DNA from: JAGXLP01 sp964649445
Lineage (GTDB): Bacteria > Bipolaricaulota > Bipolaricaulia > M55B111
Reading direction: 5' to 3'
NCBI GenBank assembly: GCA_964649445.1
Contig: CAZYPS010000020.1
Span: forward strand, 1-27,336
DNA: 27,336 nt
Shown piece after piece: positions 1 through 8,074 of this stretch (position 1 is its first letter; every line of letters starts with the position of its first letter). The translations under genes were made by a program, and so were the position numbers. The notes beneath the pieces are model-generated. The model saw only the letters and a list, made by a program, of their open reading frames with translations. It was not told the origin of the DNA and ran no database searches.

Positions 1-1431
1 CTCTGGGTATTTGGGTTCATCATACTCACCCCCCTGACGATAATACCTTTCTCGTCTCAGTTATCTTTCAAGTTATCCGTAGTCTACCCGTTCGTCGTAC
101 CGGCCGCGATTTCCCTGTTAATAGGGGGATTTTTAAGCAGGTCTATAGATTTTAGACCGCTGAGCGGAAGGGAGTCTCTAGTCGTTGTTTCGCTTGGCTG
201 GATAACTGTCTCCGTTATCGGCGCCCTGCCCTTGTTTATCGGACTCGACGTTGGTTTTCTGAACGCGATTTTCGAGTCCACAAGCGGGTTTACTACGACG
301 GGCATAACTGTTTTAACGGGCCTGGATTCCATGCCGCACCACATCCTCTTCTGGAGATCCCTAACCCAGTGGATAGGTGGGCTAGGGATATTGACTCTGT
401 TCCTGATTCTGGTTTTCCGTGGCGAAGTTTCTCACAAACTTTTTGGGGCGGAAAGTCATAAAATATTTTCCACCCGGCCCGCTCCGGGACTGTTCCATAC
501 GCTCAAGATTTTGTGGTCTATTTACAGTTTTTTCACCGTAGTGATTGGATTTGTTCTTTTCCTCCAGGGACTTAGCTGGTTTGATGCGTTAAACCACGCA
601 CTTACTGCTCCTTCCACCGGCGGTTTCTCAACTCACGACGCCAGCATCGATTACTTCCGTCAGGCTGGTTATTCCAATTACCGAATGATTGAATTAACAT
701 TCATTGGAGCCATGACTCTGGGTGGCATGAGTTTCGTTATTCATTACCGGGTTTTACGGGGTGAGCTTAAAGCTCTGTGGGAAGGTCTGGAAATAAGGTT
801 ATTCTGGAAGATTATCGTCGGCAGTCTAGCTTTAGTTGCCTTGAGCCATTTCATAAATTTCGGGGTTTCCCAGGTCTGGGACGTTTTACGACACGGGCTA
901 TTTCAGGTGGTTGCCCTGGTGACCTCGACCGGTTACGCCACCAAGGATATAGGAGCTGTGTATTTTCCAACCGGAGCCAAAATAGTCTTTCTGGTTCTCA
1001 TGGTTGTCGGGGGTAGTGTAGGGTCAACCGCAGGTGGATTCAAAGTTCTTCGGGTGGGAATACTCGGTAAAATGGTGACTCGGCAAATCAGATCGTTGTC
1101 CCTCCCGTCTCGAGCTGTAAATCTGTTAATCATAGATGGGGAAGTTATCCCAACAAAAGAATTACGGAGAATAGCCGCTCTTTTGTTCGCCTGGATGGGG
1201 TTTTTACTGGTAGGAAGCTTGATTACGGGTTATTTCTCGAATCTGGGTGTCCTGGCTTCCGTATCGGGTATGTTTTCGGCCATGGGTAACATGGGGCCAA
1301 GCTACATCCCGCTGGAGGAATGGCCCGCGTTGCATCCAATAATTAGAATTACCTATATCGTCGGAATGTTGGCTGGAAGGCTAGAGATTTTACCAATTAT
1401 TATGTTATTTACCAGAATTGCCTGGAGGTAA
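1..1431 (+). CDS. trkH: Trk/Ktr-type K+ uptake channel subunit TrkH (5' end outside window)
   Basis: This is an integral-membrane potassium channel subunit of the TrkH/KtrB superfamily, which takes up K+ under control of a cytoplasmic RCK protein. The reading frame is open from base 1, so the start lies upstream; about 476 residues are visible, close to full family length. All four selectivity-filter-like P-loops can be read: TSGFTTTGI (near base 280), APSTGGFST (near 610), TSTGYATKD (near 930) and SAMGNMGPS (near 1280), each with the conserved glycine. Hydrophobic helices alternate between them as in the MPM fold. The stop codon lies a few bases before the trkA start, and the GGAGGTAA at the gene's end is the ribosome binding site for trkA, so the two are surely co-transcribed. 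Confidence 0.95.
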   Translation, partial: LWVFGFIILTPLTIIPFSSQLSFKLSVVYPFVVPAAISLLIGGFLSRSIDFRPLSGRESLVVVSLGWITVSVIGALPLFIGLDVGFLNAIFESTSGFTTTGITVLTGLDSMPHHILFWRSLTQWIGGLGILTLFLILVFRGEVSHKLFGAESHKIFSTRPAPGLFHTLKILWSIYSFFTVVIGFVLFLQGLSWFDALNHALTAPSTGGFSTHDASIDYFRQAGYSNYRMIELTFIGAMTLGGMSFVIHYRVLRGELKALWEGLEIRLFWKIIVGSLALVALSHFINFGVSQVWDVLRHGLFQVVALVTSTGYATKDIGAVYFPTGAKIVFLVLMVVGGSVGSTAGGFKVLRVGILGKMVTRQIRSLSLPSRAVNLLIIDGEVIPTKELRRIAALLFAWMGFLLVGSLITGYFSNLGVLASVSGMFSAMGNMGPSYIPLEEWPALHPIIRITYIVGMLAGRLEILPIIMLFTRIAWR

Positions 1432-1434
1432 GTT

Positions 1435-2133
1435 ATGTATGTAGTGATTGCCGGTGCCGGTTTGCTCGGTAGAGGGTTAGCAAAAAGACTCGTTGATAAC
1501 AAGCATGACGTTGTGGTCGTGGACATAGACGAAGAGGCATGCGACAAAGTTTATCGGGAATACGGAGCTGTTTCGGTCCATGGAGATGCAACCAGCGTGG
1601 ACGTACTAGAAGATGCCGGGCTAGACGAGGCGGACGTGGCGGTCGCACTAATGAGGCGGGATGCCGATAACCTTTCCTTCTCTTTGCTGGCTAACAATTA
1701 CGGTGTCTCCCGGATTTTTACGAGGATGAGAAACTCGAAGTACGAAGAAGCCTACAAGGCAGCTGGAGTGACGAAGCTAATTAACGTGGTCGAGCTTTAC
1801 CTCGATCAGTTTACTATGGAGATCGAGCAACCCAAACTACAGCGGGTTGCGACTATCGGTGGTGGAAAGGCCTCCATAGTCATTGTTTCGGTTCCCGAGG
1901 GATCAGAGGGCTCGGACAAAACTGTTGCCGAAATAACTCAAGACAAAAAGTTTCCCGAGGACTGTGTTATTGCCGGGATATATAGGGAAGATGAGTTTAT
2001 AATCCCACGCGGTAATCGGGAGATTAAAACGGGTGATAGAGTGTTCCTGGCTGCGGATCTTGAGAACGTCAAAATGGCTGCTAAATACCTGGGAATTAAA
2101 GAAGAAAAGTGGTTCAACAGATTGGGCTTCTGA
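1435..2133 (+). CDS. trkA: RCK-domain K+ channel regulator TrkA/KtrA
   Basis: This is the cytoplasmic regulatory ring subunit that gates TrkH/KtrB according to nucleotide binding. It has 232 residues, the size of KtrA-type single-RCK proteins (about 220) and half of the tandem E. coli TrkA. The N-terminal RCK_N Rossmann fold opens with VVIAGAGLLG (GxGxxG at residues 7-12), an acidic residue after the second strand (VVVVDID) and the HGDAT motif near residue 50. Residues from about 140 match an RCK_C domain. It starts 3 bases after the trkH stop, with GGAGG inside the trkH tail. The direct neighbour makes it the cognate regulator. No second TrkA is needed or seen in the window. Confidence 0.93.
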   Translation: MYVVIAGAGLLGRGLAKRLVDNKHDVVVVDIDEEACDKVYREYGAVSVHGDATSVDVLEDAGLDEADVAVALMRRDADNLSFSLLANNYGVSRIFTRMRNSKYEEAYKAAGVTKLINVVELYLDQFTMEIEQPKLQRVATIGGGKASIVIVSVPEGSEGSDKTVAEITQDKKFPEDCVIAGIYREDEFIIPRGNREIKTGDRVFLAADLENVKMAAKYLGIKEEKWFNRLGF

Positions 2134-2259
2134 GTGGGGTTTTTGCCTGGTTGATTTAAGACTTTGTGAGTTTTGAGGCCCCGCATCCGAAAAAGATGGT
2201 AGTTCAAGTTTGAATTATCTCCTTTAACTTTATCTTCCTCGATAATTTTTACATCCAGA

Positions 2260-2293
2260 CCTGGGTCGTCTTTGTATTTAGTCCCCAGGTTTT
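2260..2293 (+). terminator. Possible weak terminator downstream of trkHA
   Basis: CCTGGG (2260-2265) pairs with CCCAGG (2284-2289) across an 18-nt loop and is followed by TTTT. The stem is short and the loop long, so this is a weak candidate. It lies in the 238-bp gap between the convergent trkA and HD-phosphohydrolase genes, where a terminator is expected. A GC-rich palindrome (GGCCGGCC, near 2337) lies further on. Confidence 0.3.
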
Positions 2294-2371
2294 AACCAAC
2301 CCCCATATGATTGTGTGTGGACTAACGAAGGATGCCGGCCGGCCAAAAGTTTTTTAGTACTCGACCCAGCT

Positions 2372-3868
2372 TTACTCTCCTTCAAGCCCTTCCACCTCAA
2401 ATTCTTCTGGCTCTTTTTCAGGATAGTTCTCAACCCTGCGCTGATCCATTGCCCGGAGTGTTGAAATAAAAGCTTCTTTTATTGCAGCTATTTCATCCAT
2501 TGTTAAAGGACTGTGATCCAGCTGCCCATCCTGTATTTTTGAATCAACCTGTTCATTCACCATGTCTTCAAGTTCCTGACCTACGTCTTCGAGGGTGTGA
2601 GAAGCCGCCTCTACGGGGTCCGCCAGTGCAATTATCGTGGTCTCTTTGCTCTGTGGCAGTTCACCTTCGTAACGGAAATCGCTTTCGGGGAATTCAACTT
2701 CTTCTCTCCCCTCCCTGAGTGCTTTGAGGTAGAAGTATTTTATCAGGGACGTACCGTGGTGACTCGGGATAAAGCTGAGTACGTCCTCACGTAATCCGTA
2801 TCTTTTGCCCAGATTAATTCCCTGTTTTATGTGAGAAGTGAGGACTATCTTGCTCATAGAAGGAGTTAGATCGTCGTGGGGGTTCGAATTACCGGATTGA
2901 TTTTCGATGAAAAAGTCCGGTCGAACCATCTTTCCGATATCGTGGTAGTATCCCCCTACCTTGGTTAAAAGAGGGTCCGCCCCTATAGCTCTTGCCGCGC
3001 TTTCTCCCAGGCTCGCAATGTTCTGGCTGTGGTGATAGGTTCCCGGGGTTTCGGTCCTCAACCTTTCCATGAGGGGGTGTGAAGGGTTGAGCAATTCCAT
3101 CAGCCCTATAGGGCTTGTAATTTGTGTTATCCGTTCAGTTGCCGGTACCGCGGCCGCTATAAACAGCGCACTGATGAGTCCGTTAAATACCGCCCACCAG
3201 TAATTTGGCCAATCGAGGTTTACGATGAACGGGGTGGATAAAGTGGGGAACCTGAAAGCGAATACCAGTACTGCGTTTATCAGGGCTACTGAGACACCTA
3301 TGCTCGTCAGATCCGACATTCTATTTATATCCCGGGTTTCCAGTATACCCACCAGCCCCCCGGCAAATGCGATTATTACCGGACCTATTGAACCTGAGAT
3401 TCCTGACTGAATTCCAACGGCAATTGCTAAAAAAAGGTTAAGGCTAAGACCGGTTTCGAAATCTAGGAAGAGAGCCGTTAATGCCGTAGCGAATGCTACC
3501 GGAACGAGGTAGAGGGAGACCAGGGACGCACCTTTTATCGTGAGCAACAGCAGGAAGGTCGTGCCCATGAGAAAGCCCATCAACCTGTTGTCCTGGGTTA
3601 TTCGTTCCTTTCTTATCGAAAGATAAGATATAGTTGCAACCGCTGAGATTGCTACAATCAGGCCGTGAGACAAAGCCACTTTCCAGGGTAAAAATTGGAA
3701 AATAGGCTCGCTGCTCGAGAAGTTAAAAGTAAACAGAAAAGAGATTAGCAGGACGTAGATAGTCAGCAGGAACCCTTTTTTAGAACTCTCCTCAAGAGAA
3801 GGTTCTGACAGCGACTGGAAGAGTTCGGTAATTCCCTTTTGAGGGCTATTTTGAAGATTCGTCTTCAT
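2372..3868 (-). CDS. PgpH/YqfF-like 7TM HD-domain phosphohydrolase, short form
   Basis: This is a membrane-anchored HD-superfamily phosphohydrolase of the 7TM-HD (YqfF/PgpH) family, whose characterised members hydrolyse c-di-AMP. After a cytoplasmic tail come a first helix (residues about 32-48) and then, after only some 15 residues, a block of further helices to about residue 240. The cytoplasmic HD domain follows: YHHSQNIASLG, the metal-binding pair in GGYYHDIGKM, TSHIKQG, and IPSHHGT. PgpH of Firmicutes is about 700 residues because an extracellular 7TMR-HDED domain of roughly 270 residues sits after helix 1; that domain is absent here (498 residues). The start overlaps the 3' end of phoH by 23 bp, the usual phoH-yqfF arrangement, which supports translational coupling. 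The HD residues are intact, so activity is likely; the substrate is inferred from the family. Confidence 0.88.
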   Translation of the reverse strand: MKTNLQNSPQKGITELFQSLSEPSLEESSKKGFLLTIYVLLISFLFTFNFSSSEPIFQFLPWKVALSHGLIVAISAVATISYLSIRKERITQDNRLMGFLMGTTFLLLLTIKGASLVSLYLVPVAFATALTALFLDFETGLSLNLFLAIAVGIQSGISGSIGPVIIAFAGGLVGILETRDINRMSDLTSIGVSVALINAVLVFAFRFPTLSTPFIVNLDWPNYWWAVFNGLISALFIAAAVPATERITQITSPIGLMELLNPSHPLMERLRTETPGTYHHSQNIASLGESAARAIGADPLLTKVGGYYHDIGKMVRPDFFIENQSGNSNPHDDLTPSMSKIVLTSHIKQGINLGKRYGLREDVLSFIPSHHGTSLIKYFYLKALREGREEVEFPESDFRYEGELPQSKETTIIALADPVEAASHTLEDVGQELEDMVNEQVDSKIQDGQLDHSPLTMDEIAAIKEAFISTLRAMDQRRVENYPEKEPEEFEVEGLEGE

Positions 3869-4820
3869 AGGCTTCGATAATCTTCTTCACGAGGTCATGC
3901 CTTACGACGTCCGTTTTTGTGAGGTATATGAATTCGATTCCAGGAATATCCTCCAGAAACTCGCGGTCGTGACTCAACCCCGAAGCGTCGCTCTTTAGAT
4001 CTATTTGAGTGATGTCACCCGTGATCACTGCCTTCGAGTCGAATCCCAACCTTGTAAGAAACATCTTTAACTGAGTTGAAGTGGTATTCTGGGCTTCGTC
4101 CAGAATCACGAACGAATTATTCAGCGTCCTCCCTCTCATAAAAGCCAGAGGGGCGATCTCGATCCTTCCGTCTTCCTTTAACCGCTCGAACTCTTCCCCG
4201 GGAATCATATCGTAAATTGCGTCGTAGAGAGGGCGGAGATAAGGGTTGACCTTTGCCTGCATATCGCCGGGCAAAAACCCCAGTTCTTCTCCGGCTTCGA
4301 CCGCAGGTCTGGTGAGTATCATTCTTTTAACCTTCCCTTTCTTCAAGTATTCTATCCCCATTGCGACTGCAAGGTAAGTTTTACCCGTACCGGCGGGACC
4401 AATACAGAATACGATGTCCTTTTCCCGAATTGCTTCCACGTATTCTTTTTGTTTGATCGATTTCGGTTTAATCTGTTCTCCCCAGTAGGTAGTCTGGATG
4501 ACGTCGGACAGTACCCCTTTTAGCTCTCCTCCTTCCTGGTCTTTAGCCATCCGGGTTAGCCTTTTTACCTCTTCGTGTTTTAGTGATTGGCCGGCGTCAA
4601 TCATTTCCAGTAGCTCGTCAAAGAGAGATCGAACCTGTTTAACTTCTTTTTCGTCTCCTCTTATCTTTATTGTCCCGTCCCTGACAATTATCTGGGCGTC
4701 GAAATTATCGCGAATGTATTTCAGGTTCTTATTGTATTGGCCCAATAGAGTCACAGTTTGATCATGATCCCTAAGGGTCAGTTCCCGCTCTATGGTCTTT
4801 TTGCTATCGTTGATTTTCAT
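3846..4820 (-). CDS. phoH: PhoH-family ATPase
   Basis: This is a cytoplasmic P-loop ATPase of the PhoH/YbeZ family, linked in other bacteria to RNA metabolism and ribosome maturation with YbeY. A KH-like N-terminal segment (residues about 15-75) precedes the ATPase core. The core has Walker A GPAGTGKT (about residue 141), the VEAGEELGFLPGD motif, and Walker B FVILDEAQ followed by NTT and TRLG. Length is about 324 residues, normal for the family. I place the start at the ATG at 4820-4818; a GTG lies one codon upstream. The restored mtaB frame ends in TGA at 4822-4820, giving a TGATG stop/start overlap, so reinitiation after mtaB is likely. The nearest GGGAG is too close to the ATG to act as a normal Shine-Dalgarno site. 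ybeY, the common third gene, is not downstream. Confidence 0.93.
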   Translation of the reverse strand: MKINDSKKTIERELTLRDHDQTVTLLGQYNKNLKYIRDNFDAQIIVRDGTIKIRGDEKEVKQVRSLFDELLEMIDAGQSLKHEEVKRLTRMAKDQEGGELKGVLSDVIQTTYWGEQIKPKSIKQKEYVEAIREKDIVFCIGPAGTGKTYLAVAMGIEYLKKGKVKRMILTRPAVEAGEELGFLPGDMQAKVNPYLRPLYDAIYDMIPGEEFERLKEDGRIEIAPLAFMRGRTLNNSFVILDEAQNTTSTQLKMFLTRLGFDSKAVITGDITQIDLKSDASGLSHDREFLEDIPGIEFIYLTKTDVVRHDLVKKIIEAYEDESSK

Positions 4821-4972
4821 CACTCCCGGATTTTATCTTTCCCTGCTATGAGCTCTTGTCCTGCCTTCTGACTTTCCTGTTTCGATTTTAAAGGTTTTGC
4901 AAGGCAGAAATCTTTTCTGACGTCTGACAACTTGACCTGGACTTCATCTCCCGTCTCGAAGTTTTCGTCATT
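4820..4972 (-). other. Displaced TRAM-domain coding segment of mtaB in the shifted frame
   Basis: Reading the minus strand from AAT at 4972-4970 gives NDENFETGDEVQVKLSDV, then RKDFCLAKPL, and continues to a TGA at 4822-4820. This is a recognisable TRAM RNA-binding end for an MtaB protein. It begins exactly at the A10 tract where the annotated mtaB frame degenerates. The TGA shares its last base with the phoH ATG (TGATG), a typical coupled junction, which strongly suggests that this is the native C-terminus. Confidence 0.85.
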
Positions 4973-6201
4973 TTTTTTTTGGAGTCTAAGTGTACGTCAA
5001 GATAGTTCCTGGAGTAACCCCTCCATCCGTCAATTTTATCACTGGACTCTTCAATTATCACATCGGTCGTTTTTCCCCGGAGTTTTTGTTTTGCATCCAA
5101 GCTTGTTGAAGAAGCTAAGGAACGAAGTTCTTTTGCCCTCCGTTTCTTTGCGGAGGAATCCACTTTATTTTCGAAATCAGCTGCCGGAGTAATAGATCGG
5201 GGCGAATAGCGGAATACGTGGGTATTGATAAATTCTACTTTACCTACGATTTCTTTGGTCCGGTTGAAGTCCTTCTCTTTTTCACCCGGAAATCCAACCA
5301 TCAAATCCGTTCCAAACGTCGGATCAGGCAGGTGGGATTCAATTAGGTCGATTTTTTTCAGGTAGTACTCCCTGGTATAGCCTCTTTCCATTGCGTCCAG
5401 AATCCTGTTTGATCCCGATTGAAGCGGGATATGAAAATACGGACAGAGTTTTTCGGAGTCTTTGAAAACCTCGAGTAGCTTTCGAGTTACCCCGTCGGGG
5501 TTAATCGAACTCAGTCTTATCCTGGATATCTTTTCAATGCGGGTGAGTCCGCGAATTAATTCAGCCAGGTCTTCGGGTTCTTCCCCGTATTCGGCCACAT
5601 TTACCCCTGTCAGAACAATTTCCCGAAAACCATTATCACCCAGTTTCCCGGCTTCTTCCAGTACCTTGGATTGGGATTTACTTCTTGATGGTCCTCTCAA
5701 GTAGTGGACCTTGCAAAAGGTACAGGAGTTGTTGCAACCGTCTTGGATCTTTAAGAAAGCTCTCGTGTGATTGCTGTCCCGTGATATACTTCCCTGATCG
5801 AGATCCCAGTTTTGGCTCTCGGCTTTTTCTATCTTACCCCTAAAACCGGATTCTACTCTGTCTATTATCTCTACTACTCCGTGCTTGTGGGAGTTGGGGA
5901 ATATTGCGTCGACCCCGGAAATCTCGGCTATCTCGTCCGAGTCCAGCGTGGTGTAGCAGCCAGTTGCCAGTACCAGGTTGGCCTTTCGGGCCGCCCGCCT
6001 TAAATATTTCCGGGATTTCCTATCGGCACCGGTGGTGACACTGCAGGTATTTATGACGACTGTATCGGGATCTTCGGAAAAGGGCACGACACGGTGCTCG
6101 GGTTCAGCTCTCACGGCTTCCTTCATAACTTCGGTATCGTACTGATTTGCTTTACAGCCTAACGTATAAAAAGCTACTTTCTCTGTCATAGTATTTGTCA
6201 T
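4888..6201 (-). CDS. mtaB: tRNA N6-threonylcarbamoyladenosine methylthiotransferase MtaB, C-terminus frameshifted
   Basis: This radical-SAM enzyme converts t6A37 to ms2t6A37 in tRNAs reading ANN codons. The N-terminal UPF0004 domain has three cluster cysteines, C16 (TLGCKANQ), C53 (NTCSV) and C82 (ATGCY). The radical-SAM motif CX3CX2C is at C156, C160 and C163 (DGCNNSCTFC). The visible frame gives 437 residues, but from about residue 412 (after HLDSKKK) it stops looking like the family. A tract of ten A on the coding strand (4980-4971) marks the break: the neighbouring frame continues as a normal TRAM domain to a TGA at 4822-4820. With one extra A the protein would be about 460 residues. The cause may be a sequencing error, a real mutation or slippage. 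The gene lies in an operon with the AMMECR1-family gene upstream and phoH downstream. Confidence 0.9.
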   Translation of the reverse strand: MTNTMTEKVAFYTLGCKANQYDTEVMKEAVRAEPEHRVVPFSEDPDTVVINTCSVTTGADRKSRKYLRRAARKANLVLATGCYTTLDSDEIAEISGVDAIFPNSHKHGVVEIIDRVESGFRGKIEKAESQNWDLDQGSISRDSNHTRAFLKIQDGCNNSCTFCKVHYLRGPSRSKSQSKVLEEAGKLGDNGFREIVLTGVNVAEYGEEPEDLAELIRGLTRIEKISRIRLSSINPDGVTRKLLEVFKDSEKLCPYFHIPLQSGSNRILDAMERGYTREYYLKKIDLIESHLPDPTFGTDLMVGFPGEKEKDFNRTKEIVGKVEFINTHVFRYSPRSITPAADFENKVDSSAKKRRAKELRSLASSTSLDAKQKLRGKTTDVIIEESSDKIDGWRGYSRNYLDVHLDSKKKMTKTSRREMKSRSSCQTSEKISALQNL

Positions 6202-6239
6202 AATTTAGGATTCAGGTGCGGGGAGGAGAAGGGGTAAAA

Positions 6240-6773
6240 TTATTTGCCAATGGGAGTTTCTCCCTCGTGTCTCTCGACTTCAAAGCGTTTGACAACGAAA
6301 TTCTGATCTCCCGGTGGGATACCAGCTTTGTTTTTTGTCACTTTAAGTTGCTCTTCTATGGTATCGACTCCGTCCAGGTCGGGTAAAAGCAGGCCAGATC
6401 TGGATCCTTTTTCAACAATAATCCCGTATTTGTCAGGATTGAGGTCGTCTTTATCGCAGACTTCCGGCTGGGTCAAGACGTCTACCGATACTATTAATTC
6501 CTCCAGTTCGCCAGGTTTGACTGGGGAAAACCTCGGGTCTTCCAGAGCAGCCGAAGAAGCGTTCCTCATTATTTCCTCTCCAATAGATTCCGTAACTGGC
6601 GTATAGGTTCCTATACAGCCCCTGAGATCACCGCTGGTCCTCTTCAGGGTTACGAATGCTCCTCTGGTTTCATCAGGTAGCGATTTCTTGAGCTCCTGAA
6701 TCCCTCCGGGGTCCTCGCCTATAACAGCCTTCTGAACTGACTTTTTGGCTAATTTTACGTAATTATCTTCCAT
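6240..6773 (-). CDS. AMMECR1-domain protein (AmmeMemoRadiSam system protein A-like)
   Basis: This is a cytoplasmic protein of 177 residues that is essentially one AMMECR1 domain. Diagnostic segments are GAFVTLKR followed by the family hallmark LRGCIGTY (residues about 50-57), the NASSAALEDPRFSPV block, the SVDVLTQPE strand, and GIIVEKGSRSGLLLPDLDGVD near residue 125. In many bacteria and archaea the domain occurs with Memo and a radical-SAM protein in the AmmeMemoRadiSam set; neither Memo nor that specific radical-SAM partner is in this window. The next gene, mtaB, is also a radical-SAM enzyme, but of a different family. The molecular function is unknown. It is the first gene of the minus-strand operon and has a strong promoter directly in front. 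It lies 38 bp upstream of mtaB. Confidence 0.9.
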   Translation of the reverse strand: MEDNYVKLAKKSVQKAVIGEDPGGIQELKKSLPDETRGAFVTLKRTSGDLRGCIGTYTPVTESIGEEIMRNASSAALEDPRFSPVKPGELEELIVSVDVLTQPEVCDKDDLNPDKYGIIVEKGSRSGLLLPDLDGVDTIEEQLKVTKNKAGIPPGDQNFVVKRFEVERHEGETPIGK

Positions 6774-6781
6774 TGCCCTTT

Positions 6782-6810
6782 ATTATAGAGCCAAGTGTCC
6801 CCTTATTCAA
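6782..6810 (-). promoter_or_regulatory. sigma70-type promoter for the AMMECR1-mtaB-phoH-HD operon
   Basis: On the minus strand, TTGAAT (6810-6805) and a perfect TATAAT (6787-6782) are separated by exactly 17 bp. The expected transcription start, about 7 nt past the -10, falls at roughly 6775, only 2 bases before the ATG at 6773. The first gene would therefore have an almost leaderless mRNA. Confidence 0.65.
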
Positions 6811-6880
6811 AGCTACCTGGGTCTTTAACTAAATCCTTGACTTATCTCCAAGGATACGTTAAGTTAAGCGTGATGTTAAG

Positions 6881-8074
6881 ATGAAATGGAAAATAACCAT
6901 ATCAGTCGTTCTGATCGTATTATTAATCGGATCCGGGATCGGGATCTACCTCTACAATCAGCGCGACGTAAACGAACTAGTTAAGAAAGGGGAGAGGATT
7001 AACCTTCTCGTCCTGGGTATCGATCATATTGAGGGAGCTCAAGCAAGACGGAGCGATACAATGATGCTCGCCAGTATAGATACGGCCCAGCAGGAAGCCA
7101 GTTTGATTTCCATTCCTCGTGATATTTTCCTGAAGTATCCGGATGAACAGTTCCGGCGAGTTAACGCTGCTTACGCCATAGACGGACCGGAGCTCGCCCG
7201 GGAGATTGCATCGAATTTTCTGGGTGTGCCAATAAACTTTTACCTCGTCCTCGATTACGAGGGGTTCAGGGAAATAGTTGACTTAATGGGTGGGGTAGAG
7301 ATAACCGTGGAGGAGCGGTTAGAGTACACGGACGAGGCCGCGGGTCTAAATATAGACATAGATCCCGGCACTCAAGTCCTGGACGGCCAGGATGCCATGG
7401 GATATGTAAGGTATAGAGGAGACCAGAGTGACTTACAGCGAATAAATAGGCAACAGAAGTTCCTCCGGGCACTTCTTAAGGGTGGCGTAAACCTGGAAGG
7501 CTGGTCTCAGATTAAAGATGTTATTAATACGGGTCGTAACTACGCAAAGACGAATCTCTCTCTGATGGATATGTACGATCTCGGAAGGACTTTAAAAGAT
7601 CTGGAAACGGAAGACTTTGATATGATAACTCTTTCGGGTAAACCGGCAAGAGTTCAGAATAAATCCGTACTGCTCCCTCGCATTGTTGAGACCAGGAAGG
7701 TAGTTGCTCAGGAAGTAAACGGGATAAATATGGTTAGCAACGCCGACGCAAAGATTTATGTTTTAAACGGTGAAGGAAGTAATTTCCTTGCGAGGAATAC
7801 GGCGGACAGGCTTACCAGTTTGGGGTTCTCGGTAACCGGAACGGACAACGCGGATAGGTTTGATTACGAAACCAGTTATCTCGTAACCTTGAACGATGAA
7901 GGTGAAGAGATGGCGGATTTAGTAGCTCAGGAGCTGGATTTTAATCTGGAAATCGTCAGTTCGGAAGACTTTCAGGAGACGATGGCGTCGCTTGAGGGAG
8001 CAGGTATAGACCCACCTCCTGAAACTAACTTAATATTAATAATGGGAGAGGGATCACCAAGCTTTGTCTCTTGA
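6881..8074 (+). CDS. LytR-CpsA-Psr (LCP) family protein with LytR_C domain
   Basis: This is a membrane-anchored LCP protein; characterised members attach phosphoprenyl-linked glycopolymers to peptidoglycan on the outer face of the membrane. A single N-terminal helix (residues about 4-24) is followed by the LCP domain. Family motifs include INLLVLGID (residues about 40-48), RRSDTMML, SLISIPRD (residues about 78-85) with its conserved Arg-Asp, GGVEITV, and YVRYRGDQSDLQRINRQ (residues about 173-189) with its basic, substrate-binding residues. Residues about 285-370 (AKIYVLNGEGSNFLAR onward) form a C-terminal LytR_C/VanW-like beta-alpha domain. Length is 397. The last 11 bp overlap the start of rsfS, so the pair is co-transcribed; lytR-rsfS adjacency is common in bacteria. 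The divergent upstream gap holds TTGACT at 6837 but no convincing -10. Confidence 0.92.
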   Translation: MKWKITISVVLIVLLIGSGIGIYLYNQRDVNELVKKGERINLLVLGIDHIEGAQARRSDTMMLASIDTAQQEASLISIPRDIFLKYPDEQFRRVNAAYAIDGPELAREIASNFLGVPINFYLVLDYEGFREIVDLMGGVEITVEERLEYTDEAAGLNIDIDPGTQVLDGQDAMGYVRYRGDQSDLQRINRQQKFLRALLKGGVNLEGWSQIKDVINTGRNYAKTNLSLMDMYDLGRTLKDLETEDFDMITLSGKPARVQNKSVLLPRIVETRKVVAQEVNGINMVSNADAKIYVLNGEGSNFLARNTADRLTSLGFSVTGTDNADRFDYETSYLVTLNDEGEEMADLVAQELDFNLEIVSSEDFQETMASLEGAGIDPPPETNLILIMGEGSPSFVS

